A stretch of 64,000 bases of DNA from NCBI RefSeq assembly GCF_030272615.1, contig NC_081405.1, positions 575,713,752 to 575,777,751 on the forward strand, written 5' to 3'. Below, one piece after another: positions 23,966 through 34,680 of this stretch (positions within the stretch are counted from its first letter, which is position 1; every line of letters begins with the position of its first letter). This stretch comes from Cryptomeria japonica. Lineage: Eukaryota > Streptophyta > Pinopsida > Cupressales > Cupressaceae. A model generated the notes under the pieces. That model saw nothing but the letters and a program-made list of their open reading frames with translations. It did not search any database and was not told the origin of the DNA. The position numbers were made by a program, and so were the translations under genes.

Positions 23966-25671
23966 GCTCTTTAGAATATCATAATTCAAAAATACAAAAA
24001 AATTAAATTAAAAAATATAAAAAAATCATAAAAAAAAAATCGTTACTTGGTGAAAACCTAGCAAACAGGTGCCTTGTGACACCAAAAAAAATTGAAAAAA
24101 AAGTAAAAGTAAACAGAAATAAATTCATCCAATGGTGAAAACCACTTTGGTGGCACCTTGGGTAAGTACCATGGTGAAAACCAGGTCACCAGCACCATGC
24201 GTAGAGACATTGCTCCTCCTTCATTCAGGATTCAATATCATCCCTTCACTTTGCACACACTCAGAGCCTATCCATCCATAATAAACTTACCCATTCCCAT
24301 CATGGCTTGTTATTGATTTACCCAAGATTGATTAGTCATTCATAATAATCCTTCCTTTTTGCCCCTTTCCATCCATAATAAATCAGCTCCTATTTGTGGC
24401 TAAGACAAATCTTAAGTCTAGCGATGGGTGTGGAACTAAGAGCATCACACATTCTGAGGAGTACAGTTTCTTCCAATTTTCTTAAGTCTACTCACGCATA
24501 ATCCACAATAAAGCAAAACTTGCATCACATATCCATAATAAAGTTGTGTCTTCTCCACAATAAGGTATCAGTTTAATGGATTCGATCAGTTTTAGATGAG
24601 ATTTAAACAAAAGAAAAGGGCTTCAACTAATCAAATCTTTTAACACACTCAGACAACATTATGGTTCAGTCCTATCTATCATTTTGTGAATGAAAACATT
24701 GTGACCACAATCAAATAGACCTATACAAGTGACAAAGAGACACTAAACTTGAGGACTACAATGGATGTTGGTGTCGAGTCTTGGTTTTCTTTCGATTTTA
24801 TCTTTTTGGTGACATGTCTTTTAGCTTTTTCATGATGTATCTAACTAAAGATTCTATCTCCAGGATGTCATTGACTAAAAAGGAAAGGATGGGATATGAA
24901 TCACCTCTTGTTGTTTTGTTGTTTTGTTGTTTGTGGATTGTCTCTTAGTAATGCTATGACTTGTCCAAGGATATGAGGACATTATGATTCTAGTGTGAAC
25001 TGGGTATTCCTTGTTTGCAACTGTCTGATCTCCATGCAAATGGGTACATTGATTTTCTAGGTCGAACCTATATTTTGATTATCATAACCTATTTGTCATA
25101 ATAAAGCTCAATGATGATAAAGCACAAGAAGCTATTTCACTTTCATATCATCTACCTTCCATCCCCTTTTCTTGATTGACCTCCATCATCCTTCTTGAGT
25201 CCATGTAGTCTGCTATCACATGACTAAGTATAATGACACGCCAAAAATATTTGCATTTCATGTAGTTTTTACCTACATTACCACATATTAGCATTTCATA
25301 CATACATATAGATGTCACAATTGCACCATATCCTGCATACAACACATATTAAAAAAATTTCCATTCTCATCATGTAAATAGTTATTTGCATTATCATATT
25401 CATTTGCATTTCATACATTCACATTTTCATAACATATAAAAACATAAAATAACAAAAATATATTGCATTTTTATCAAGTACATATTTGCATCCACATCAT
25501 AAGTATCATATAGAAACATGCACCATATAGTAGAAACATCACATAGGTACACATGCATATAGCTTCCGCAAGGATGAATCATCTCATATATATATCTCCA
25601 AAAATTATGTGTCATGATACAATGATGTCAAAATACAATGGTTACAACATCACCCAAAGGTGTCTACATCA

Positions 25672-26700
25672 TCATACAAAAATGGTACAAAAACTGATAC
25701 ATAGGGAGCCCTCTAAGGCTATGATCAACTCCCTCCCTTGAAACCAGCTAGCCTCGACAAAGTCTGAGCCCTAGAAGTCCCCACTCTAGGATAATCTCTC
25801 TGGTCCCCTCTATCTGGTGGTGGTGGACCCATGACCCATTACTCCACCACTAGATGCCAGTCTCTTGTCTCTCCCTCCAGTTGTCATCGTAGTCCATGAT
25901 GGTCTTCCAAAGCTCCTAGCCTGCTGATCAGGTGGCACAAATCCATAATACAAGTCTCTATAGTAGGCTATCTCCTCTCTTTCTCATATAACATAGGCAT
26001 ATCTAGCCCCAATGTCCTTTGCTGCCCATCTCCCTATCCTCAGTGCCTCCTCAACCTCCACGTAGCACTAAATAGCCTAATCCCTCTCTCACTCAATGTC
26101 CATCAACTGTCTCCTGAGCCTATCCCCATCCCTCTATAGATCCTGAATCTCATCTGCCTATCTCTGGCAGATCTCTCTCAAGGATAGTATCTCATCCTCC
26201 TCCTCTCCTCCCTCCTCACCCTGTCCCTATGGATGCTCTTTTGGTTGTCCCTGTCCATGTCCCTGTCCCTATCCTAGAACCCGTGTTGATGGAACCTGTA
26301 AAGGAAATCCACCTCTACCTCTGACTACATGAGTCAGTCTCTCCTCTCCTCCATCTTTCCTCCAAGGTACCCTCCTCTCCGCTATAGTACCTCACCTCCG
26401 CCATCTTCCTCTATCTCCACTATCCCCACTATCATCTCCACCATGACCACCATCACCCTCTATTAGCTCTCCTAGATGTGTCACCCATGGAAATGGATGA
26501 TCTACCCAATATGCATTGTACTCGACATCCATCCCTACGTCCTCCACATCTGGCAAAATATCCCAAGGCATGGGAACCATCTCATGCATTTGTGCCACTA
26601 TCTAATCATAAGACAATAATGGACCCAAATATGCCTAATCTCTCACTGTCCACACATAAATCCCTAACAACGTATGTTCTATCACAGAATAGTTAATTTC
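25672..26700 (-). pseudogene. G2 antisense ORF (decayed, ~340 codons)
   Basis: One minus-strand frame from about 26700 to the TGA at 25672 reads coherently, with a biased protein-like composition and no frameshift. From 26598 to 25681 it is broken by 12 in-frame stops: nine TAG, three TGA and no TAA. The N-terminal part reads AYLGPLLSYD, MHEMVPMPWDILPD and VTHLGELIEGD. Next comes a glycine/aspartate-rich stretch, a Gly-Gln stretch, a glutamate-rich block and a charged, probably coiled-coil region (SLREICQR to YYRDLYYGFVPPD). I do not recognise a domain. Additional antisense ORFs at this position are known in Tat-lineage elements, and this looks like a relic of one. Confidence 0.6.
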
Positions 26701-26975
26701 AGCCTAATCCAATTGACAACGTATGTTCTATCATAGAATTATCAATCTCTATGGTACTCCTTGTTCATCACAAAGTTCCTATCTCTATTCTATCCTAGGG
26801 CCTCTTATTGAGTGTATCTTCTTGAGTAATTTCCTGTTAGACAACATATGTTTTATCACAAAATTGTCAATCCTAGCCCTATCTATTATCCTAGTCTTCT
26901 CTAGAGGACCTGTTTGAGTGTATCCTCTTAGAAGCTTATCCAATCGACAACATATGCTTATCACAGAACTCTCGA
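26645..26975. repeat. Dispersed short repeat in G2 3' region (4 copies)
   Basis: Four imperfect copies of GACAACGTATGTTCTATCA followed by CAGAATTGTCAAT-like sequence, near 26650, 26713, 26844 and 26946, with irregular spacing. They flank the start of the antisense ORF. Confidence 0.6.
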
Positions 26976-27029
26976 TTTAACCTCAAAGACATAAAGATTC
27001 CTTCATGACACAAACATGCTTAAATAGTA

Positions 27030-27240
27030 CAAAAATGTTCCTACATTTCACATATGCACGTAGATTGCACAGACGTGCTCCTATCATGCATATATGCACC
27101 TGCTATGCACATACGTTTTTATATTTCCCAAATGCACTTGCATTTCACATAGATGCCTTTCAAATCATAGACGTGTTTACACCGAACACAAATGTGCCTA
27201 ACCTACCCATACGTGCCTAGAACCAATGCAAACATGCCTT
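27030..27240. repeat. Tandem subrepeats in G2 3' region
   Basis: About eight imperfect units of 20-30 bp built on CACATACGTGCCT-like sequence. The reverse complement resembles the units in the 5' leader, for example GGGAAATATAA beside an ACGTATGTG-like element at both ends. Confidence 0.6.
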
Positions 27241-27759
27241 AATGTCTTTTACCCAGCTTGACAAGTTTTTAAGACATACCTAATATGCATTTATTGACCT
27301 ACCTAACATTCATTTATGACAACAATTAATGCAACATGGTATAAGGCGGTTTTGTGGTACTCACTGGCTCTCCTGCATCTTCTGGCCTCTGATATCAATG
27401 AACATGATCGAATCTATGTACCAATGCCATTGCTACTAAGTGTTGACTGCTCTCTACTCTCTCTACACTTTGATCTCTTAGGTGTGTAGATGATAATGAG
27501 GATGTTTTCCCTTGTAGTCTATCTTATAGACTACCCTAGCCCTTGTCTCCTGAGTTAGTCTTCTTTATCACGTGACTCTGTCACTCTATCCTACCTTGTC
27601 AATCCTTTCTAGCCTTTCTTTCTTTTCAAGAGATTGTCAGCGATCTTTTCAAACAAATTCATCTAATTTCTCAAGGGGGCATATCATTCCCATCTTGGGG
27701 AAACTTTGTATTAGTTCGTCTTATCTTATCTGAAACAACGCGACAAGCTGCATTGTCTC

Positions 27760-27773
27760 AAAGAGGGGCAAAA
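27760..27773 (+). promoter_or_regulatory. G2 polypurine tract
   Basis: AAAGAGGGGCAAAA ending directly at the TG of the 3' LTR; it primes second-strand synthesis in LTR retrotransposons. Confidence 0.8.
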
Positions 27774-28486
27774 TGTAGACACCTAAAATTGTCCTATCTA
27801 ATTAAATAAATATTTTTATTTATTTAATTATTTTATCTTAATTCTTCTATTTATTAAATAAATCTTTATTTATTTAATTAATTCATTTATCCTCTTCTAC
27901 CCTTTATCCTCATGTAAATAAATACTTTTATTTATTTAATTAATTCATTACCCTTTTCTACCCATTACACATATCATTCATCTCTTAATTCCTACACTAC
28001 CTACCCTCTCATTATTTTCTTATTTCCTCTACCTACCATTTAATCCTAGCTGATTTCATCTATCTTTTACAGCTCTAAGTCTTAGCCCACTATTTCTTAC
28101 AGTGTCTTCTATATAAGAGGATGCTTCTTTCATCATCAACCCTATTTAGCTCCTAAGCATTTTAATTGTCTAATGAATCTTATACAATCAATCCTTTTTG
28201 TGATCAAGTTATCAACCATATTTCCATTCTTTGTTGAGCTCTTGTGTGCACATTAAATATGAGAGAAAATATATCAAGAAAGATCAATGGAGATAGAAAG
28301 AATAGAGTTTCAAACACTAGTGGACATGTGATGGTATAATATTTTTGGTTTTGTTGATTTTCATTGTCTTAGGTAATCTTCATATGTTATGGTTGATCTT
28401 TGTTGTTGTTAGGATAGGGTTTTGTGGTTGAATTCATTTAGTCTTTCAATATTGTTGTTTCCATTATCCACTTTTTACCATACATA
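27774..28486 (+). repeat. G2 3' LTR (713 bp)
   Basis: Starts TGTAGACACC and ends CATACATA, so the terminal CA has become TA. Co-linear with the 5' LTR apart from fewer AT-rich blocks. Confidence 0.9.
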
Positions 28487-28491
28487 GATAT
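28487..28491. repeat. Target-site duplication GATAT, right copy (G2)
   Basis: Identical to 13442-13446. Confidence 0.85.
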
Positions 28492-28690
28492 CATCCTCTT
28501 CCTCTAAGATAGCTATATGAGAAGGGCACATTTTAGGAGAATTATCAAGCTCACTCTTCAAATCTTCATCCCAAGAGTATGGGACAGTTTTGAAGGGGTT
28601 GGTAACAAATATTTTAGGCACTAAAATTTTATCATACATAGGAAGAGGTTCTTTAAGAGAGGGAAAATTGAAATGAGGGAAGCCAACCCA
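28492..28690 (-). pseudogene. G1 polyprotein, N-terminal fragment
   Basis: Minus-strand continuation of G1 on the far side of G2. Translation gives FNFPSLKEPLPMYDKILVPK, then FVTNPFKTVPYSWDEDLKSE, then ILEEEDD, which joins in frame with the sequence at 13446. No domain recognised. Upstream (28691-29165) the sequence is AT-rich and looks like leader. Confidence 0.55.
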
Positions 28691-29165
28691 TTATCATATT
28701 TATGAAATGAATGCATCATGACAACAATTTTCCTCTTTCAAATGATAACATATACAAAATAGGAAGAAATGTTTAATTTTAAGCAATGCAAGCACTCTAA
28801 ATGTTAATTTAGAAAATGAAATTTATGAGTGAAATGTGTTCCTAAATCAGATCAGAAATTAATCATCCAAATTAAGCTATCCACAAGTTCAATTTTGAAT
28901 TGAAAAATTTGGGTTTTAAAAAAAATGACCTCGAAAGTTTTTAAATTTGTAAGGAATTGAAACTTCTAAAATGTAAATTTGAATTTGAAATAGAAAAAAC
29001 ACTCAGATATGAGAACATAAATCATAATTAAAGAAGATTGGATTCACATCAGGTTCACCAAAACATGGAGGGGAAAAAGAAAGGCCGGGTGACTAGGACC
29101 TAATCCCACTTTAGCCAGCACATTGGGAATACAAAAGAACCTAGGGAGATAGCACAGTTTTGTTA
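28691..29165 (-). other. G1 leader-like sequence; no gene seen
   Basis: AT-rich minus-strand sequence between the G1 N-terminal fragment and repeat R copy 3. I could not pick out a convincing primer-binding site. Confidence 0.4.
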
Positions 29166-30745
29166 ATTATTGTGAGAAAGAGAGAGCCAAGGATTATCTC
29201 TTAGGGTTTGTATTCCTCTTGTTATAAATGAAGGAAAGATTTGAAAGATTGATCAACTAGAGTAGGAGATGAATAATGAAGTATAGATGAACTGATATTG
29301 CACAAAATTGTAGGTCTAAAACTAAGATATTGAAAGAAGAGAAGGAGGAGGAATTTGAATGTGAAACTAATTCTAAGAGATGGGCCAAACTAAGCAAGAC
29401 CAAGGCACCACACCCCTGTCCCTAAGAATTTGACAGAAAGTTGTAACTGAGGCATTGCAAACTGGAGGTCTTGAACTTGCACCTTGCCAAAATTCACTGA
29501 AAATGAAGGGGATTAGGGTGCCACACCCCTATCCTCGGTAGGACTAGGGTGCCACATCCTTTTTCCTAATGGATTAGGGCAGATCTGAGACGTTAGGATA
29601 GTTCCTGTGCATTTTGCTGATCCCGGAAGCCTTTTAGGTACTTGTTTCTTCACCTGCAACTAAAAAGAGAGGGTTTGGGTGGCTATATAGGGTTTTTCCT
29701 CAGTCAAACCACTATATTGGTGGTTTGTACCTCTATTAATAGCCAATAATGTATTGAAGATGCGTGTGCTAGAACCTTGTGTGTATGCAAGATCCTAAAT
29801 GATAAGAAACTAGAGCTACCCTACGCTTTGGAGAGTAAACCCTAAATGCATGTAAATGTAACTATGAATGTTAATGACAATGCTCCAAATAAGATTTCCT
29901 AAATGATCTAAATCATGAATTTAAATATGCAAATAACTGTAAAGAATCTCATACAAAGACATGAAAATAACATGAAATCATACCAATCGCCAAGGGGGAG
30001 ATATTTTCCACTAGATCTCCTATTAATCTTCAATGTCTTCAAGGCTCGTAATTGACGATGAATGCTTGATGAAATGTTTTTGAAGGTTGTTGAATGTTTT
30101 TGAAGACTCCACATAGGCTTCTCTTTCACTACATACAAGGCTCCTTGAAAATTGCTCTAACTTGATTGCTTGCTTCTTAGATTTCGTCTTAGTTTTTCCT
30201 TAGGCCTTCAAATGAAGAAAGAGAGCTCTTATGTATGAAACCCTAGATCTTAATTTCATCTTTATAATGAGTTCAAGATTGAATTTCCCACCAATTTATT
30301 GGGGCTAAGAATTATAATATCACTGAATTGTGCTTCTGAAATTTTGTGAAAAAATTCGGGGACTATGTGCAAAGTGCACATGGTCCGACCAAATTTTCAC
30401 CAAATTTTTAGGGCCATTAGATATGATAATATTAGAGAGAATCCCAAAGTCATAGCTGATTTTGAGGTGTTTTGATATACAAAATTGGGGCTTAAAAGTC
30501 AAAATACGACATAATTAGGGTTTTGATTTAATGATTTATTGAAGGAATAAAATAAAAAGTGGCATGCTAAGGGTAAATGGCCCAATTTTATGATGTATGA
30601 AGTGATGAAATATGACTTTAGATTTAATTAAATTAATTACTTAAATTCTTAAAGGGAAATTACAATGCAAGATGCAAACACACTAAGGTGGGTGCTAAAC
30701 TAAACATATAATTGTACCATCTTAGAAAGGGTGTACAATTTATGA
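29166..30745 (-). repeat. Repeat family R, copy 3 (candidate G1 5' LTR)
   Basis: Co-linear with the complement of 4755-3290 in the left arm and, from 29740 on, with 6510-7510 in the right arm. It ends abruptly at 30745, where a Copia-type LTR begins, so its outer part is missing. Its position just upstream of G1 coding sequence on the minus strand supports its being the LTR or leader of G1. Confidence 0.65.
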
Positions 30746-31949
30746 TGCTACAATTGGTAATTTGGATGAATTATTTATGTGATGCATTGATGTTTTTCAT
30801 TGATATCAACACTAACTATTTTTTTGTCTATTGACTTCTGGTAGAGTGATTGGATTTTGATCTAGAGACTCTTCTTTGGTATGCTCTGGTTTGTGGAATT
30901 GGTTTGGATTGGTCATTCATGTGTTCCTGATCCATTTAATGATCAGTTGGTTCAGGACTTGATGATTCAGAAGCTATTATTTTTTCTAATAAGCCTTTTG
31001 ATTACCAATAAGGTTTCATTTGTAGAGCTTTGTTGAAGATCTTTTGGATGCACTTGATAAGTGGTGTCGGTGCGGCTTCTAGAAGGTTATCAGGATGTTG
31101 TTGATTATCTTGTTCATATTCCAATTAATTGGTTGTGTTGCATATGTCTTATTGTGACCTCTTTTGAGTCTGGTGTTGTCTAGGTTATGGACCAATTTAT
31201 GTAACGTATTGGTTGATGCTCCCGATGTGTTACCATTAGATTTATCAATTGATTCATTTTATTTTAGTCTTAGGCTGACTTGTTTTATCATTGGTTTGTG
31301 AGATTATGTAATAGATTGATTGTCTTATCTTTTAGGTAGCCGACCTAATTGTTTATGTCCTGGGTTGGTATATATATGATGTAAGATCTTTTTGTAGATC
31401 ATCAGATGGTCATGGGTTATGGGATTATTTGTGTGCGAGTAAGGTTGTAATCATATGAAAAGGTTGTGGTTGATCATAGGTGATCGAATTGGGTTTATGT
31501 AAGAGGTTTAAGATGTCTGGTATTGAGCTTAACCAGATCTGTACTCAGGCATACAAGATGCTATTCTTGTATTCTTTTTGGACTATAGTCTGGATTTCTT
31601 TTGTAGTCAGTGAGGCTCCTTTTGTGATGAGAATTGTGCTCTAAGTTGTTGGCCTTCCTATATGTGCGGGCCCCTCTCTTTGTAATCACATACTTACTAC
31701 AAAATTATTATCTGAGTATGGGTAGGCTTCCCACCATGTTTTTTTCCTTTACCGAGTTTTCTACGTACAAATATTGGTGATATGTATTGTGGATGGTTGG
31801 TAAATATTATGTGATTTAAGTTTGTCCTTGATTGTTATATATGTTATTCTGGTATTTGGTTTATGCATTCCGGTAGAACGTTTTGTGTGCTTAAAGTTTC
31901 ATAACTTGTTGACAACTGATTCATCCCCCCTTGCCTCAGTTTTCCAACA
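30746..31949 (+). repeat. Solo Copia-type LTR
   Basis: About 1.2 kb, from TGCTACAATTGG to CCAACA. It shares with the C1 LTR a CCTTCCTA-type stretch followed by GCCCC, a CCCACC...TTTTTTCC block and an ending after ACTGATTCA plus a run of C. No internal Copia sequence follows. The left neighbour is repeat R and the right neighbour is LINE L2, and no 5-bp duplication is evident, so it sits on a rearrangement junction or has lost its duplications. Confidence 0.65.
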
Positions 31950-31954
31950 GTTAT

Positions 31955-32480
31955 CTAAGATACCTAACATATGGAACCCTGCTTTTTTTGAAGGCTCATT
32001 GATTCACTTTGAAATAATGTATCTTGTAGTCAAGATGAAAGCTATTAGAACCAATCTCCAATGGTACCTTGTTAATGTTTATGCCTCTAATGCTAGGTCC
32101 CCTAGAGCTTAGATTTGGTCCACTCCATGTTGTCTAATTGGGAATCAGAAGAATAACCTATGGATGGTTGTGGGAGATTTCAACTCCCCTTTGTACCATT
32201 CTGATAAAGTTAGTGGTTGTAAGGACCTTGGAGAGTATGACTGAACTCATTGATTTCATCTCCTTCTCTGTTTTGATGGACATTAACCTCAATGGTTCTA
32301 AGTTCACTTAGTATAACCCACGTCATGGGAAACATTTGATTTAATTTAGGTTGGATAGGATATTGGTCTCTATTAATTGGGAGAACTTTGATTCCTTTTT
32401 CATTTGCTCCTTCCTTTGATCAGGGTCTAATCATAATGGTCCTTTTGGTGATGTGTGTCCCTTGTGATTTCAAATATTAA
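31955..32480 (+). pseudogene. L2 ORF2 endonuclease remnant
   Basis: C-terminal two thirds of the APE-type endonuclease. Visible: WYLVNVYASNARSPRA (32062-32110) and WMVVGDFNSPLYHSDK, the GDFN signature, near 32162-32210. After that the frame shifts and stops accumulate, but the ISHHPI-region equivalent (MIWSHHPNFRML) is readable near 32496. The N-terminal QET region is lost. Confidence 0.75.
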
Positions 32481-32495
32481 CCTTTCAGGTATGAG

Positions 32496-34560
32496 ATGAT
32501 ATGGTCTCATCACCCAAATTTTAGAATGTTGGTGGAACAGTGGTGGAATGTTCCAGTCTTGGGCACTCCTATGTACCAAATTTCTCAAAAGCTTAAACTT
32601 CTTAAAGACAAGGTCAAGGGTTGGAATCGATACTCCTTCGGCAATTTTTTTGAATTAAAAAAGACCATTATTTATGACTTGGGGAAGATTTAGACTAAGA
32701 TTGAAGATAAGATTGTGATTGAAAAAGAGTACAAAGAGAAAGTGGATTTGAGAAATTAATGGCTTCTCCTTAACAAAAAGGAAAAGGTATTTTGGAAAAA
32801 TAAATCAAGGATACAATAGCTAAATGAAGGTGATAAAAACACCAAGTTCTACCACCAATATACAATGAATAACAGAAGTAGAAATAGAATAAGGAAAATT
32901 TTTGAGGATGGTACAATGATGGAGGATGAAAATGAAATGGCTACTCCTTTCATTGATTTCCTTAGCTTAAACACTCCTAATGGCTAACGTGGTCTCTAGG
33001 ACCCCCACAACCTCTTGGTTTTTATCCCTGAAGTTATTATGGCTAAGGACTTATCTATGTTGATTCAAAGGGTCAACATGCAGGAGGTGTAGACTACTTT
33101 ATTCTCCTTTGCCCCTCATAAGGCCCCTGGGGTGGATGGGTTTCCCCTTGCCTTCTTCCAAGATCACTGAGATATTGTGGGAGTTGATGTGTTCAATGGG
33201 TTAAAGACTTCTTCAGATCATGTAAACTCCTTAAACAAATCAATGTTACTTTCATATGTTTAATCCATAAACATGATAATATTGTTTTCACCAAAGACTT
33301 TAGACCTATTAGTCTTTATAGCGCGGTTTACAAGGTCCTCTCCAAGGTGCTTGTCAATATAATAAAACTCCTTCTTGATAAGTTAATCAGAAAGGGTTTG
33401 TCAAAGGGAGATACATTCTTGATGTTGTAATTATGGTGCAGAAACTTATCGAATATTTGAAGAACTGCAAAAAGCCTACCATGGCTTTTAAACTTGATAT
33501 CTCTAAGGCCTATTATTGGGTTTCTTCTAAGTTCCTCTTTGAAGTGCTTAGAAGATTTGGGTTCAAAGGAAGATTCTTAAAAATGATATAACAATGTGTT
33601 TGTACCCCTAAATTTTCTATCCTTCTTATTGGGATCCCATACGGCTACTTCTCTAGTGAATAATGGCTTTGCCAAGGAGATCCTCTTTCTCCCTACCTGT
33701 TCATCATTTTTGTTGAAGTCCTGGGTAGAAATATTAAAAAACTAAGAAGGGTTGGCTCTCTTAAAGGGGCCAAGGCTTCTTCTACTCTCGATCCTATCAT
33801 CCAGTAGCAATTTGTGGACGATACTACAATATTTGGAGAGGCCTATGTCTCGAAGTCTAAACACTAGAAAATAATCTTTGAAAAATATTGTCAAATCTCT
33901 AGATAATATATTAAATATGAAATAAGCAAGATATTATTCATTAATGTTAATCCCACCCTTGAAGATAAAGTCTCCGCTATCTTAGCTTGCCAAATTGCTA
34001 CCCTCCCTAATTCTTATCTTGGGCTTCCCCTCATTTCTAAAACTCCTTCCTTAGTCTTTTGGAATAGAATTATTGAAAGGTTCCACAATAAACTGGTTGG
34101 CTAGAAAGGGAAGCTCCTTAGTATGGAAGACAAATTACAACTAGTGAAATATTTCCTGTAAAATTTGCTTATCTATTACCTTTCCCTTTTTAAATTGCCC
34201 AGGGTTGTGCCTGAAAATATTGAAAGAATCCAAAATAGATTCTTTTGGTTAGGCACTAAAGAAAGAAATAGAATTTCCCTGGTTCCTTTAGAAAAAGTGT
34301 GTAGACCTATGAAGATAGGGGAGCTAGGTATAATCAGAATTAAAACCTTCAATATAGCCCTAATAAATAGAATGGGGCGGAATGTATCTAAAGAGGAGAA
34401 GGATTGGACCAACATTCTGAGAGATAAATACCTTCATACTCTAAACTCTGTTATGTTCATAAATTCAATGGAGCTACCTTCTAGTTCCTCCATTTGGAAT
34501 AATGTTGCTAAAATTAGAAAAGACAAAAAAAAATGGAAAAATAATTATCGGTAATGGAAA
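32496..34560 (+). pseudogene. L2 ORF2 reverse transcriptase remnant
   Basis: LINE RT in pieces. LNEGDKNTKFYHQY near 32820 is the pre-RT motif. APHKAPGVDGFPLAFFQD lies near 33112-33165, and FKLDISKAYYWV near 33490, where relatives have KAYDRV. CQGDPLSPYLFIIFVEVLG lies near 33670-33725, and the catalytic box reads QFVDDTTIFGEA near 33810-33845. The post-RT segment at 34165-34554 is intact for 129 codons (NRFFWLGTKERNRISLVPLE). FVDD in place of the usual FADD is shared with L3. Confidence 0.8.
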
Positions 34561-34680
34561 AAGAACTGACTTCTAGAAAAACATTTGGGTGCACCGCAAG
34601 GCCCTTACTTATCTCCCATATCATAGAAACATCTATGCCTTCCTTAGAAGATTCTGTGGGGTGAAATTACATACTACATA

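Larger units (their letters stand above)
23966..27759 (+). other. G2 3' untranslated region
   Basis: 3.8 kb between integrase and the polypurine tract with no plus-strand coding domain. 24045-24210 has three copies of a GGTGAAAACC unit. 24270-24565 has repeated TCCATAATAAA-like motifs that resemble poly(A) signals. 25672-26700 holds an antisense ORF, and 26645-27240 holds two sets of short repeats. Confidence 0.65.
13447..28486 (+). mobile_element. G2: complete 15.0 kb Ty3/Gypsy element, Tat-like
   Basis: Bounded by direct LTRs (13447-14232 and 27774-28486) and a perfect GATAT duplication, and inserted in the opposite direction into G1. Internal order: primer-binding site, 2.2 kb leader, gag, protease, G-patch-like linker, RT, RNase H, second RNase H, integrase, 3.8 kb untranslated region with an antisense ORF, polypurine tract. 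The dual RNase H, the extra antisense ORF and the large size fit the Tat lineage (Ogre/Retand type). The LTRs differ at roughly one base in ten, so the insertion is old, and all ORFs carry stops. Confidence 0.9.
8768..30745 (-). mobile_element. G1: old Ty3/Gypsy element, host of two nested insertions
   Basis: The pieces of this minus-strand element are 28690-28487, 13446-11712 and 9925-8768, read in that order. Its 5' side is the R copy at 30745-29166 and its 3' side is the R copy that starts at 8767. The reading frame continues across the G2 insertion (D-D-I then I-N-T) and across the Copia C1 insertion (G-Y-D then C-K), each time after one copy of the 5-bp duplication is discounted. Only the region up to and just past the protease survives. 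RT, RNase H and integrase are missing. Confidence 0.75.
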
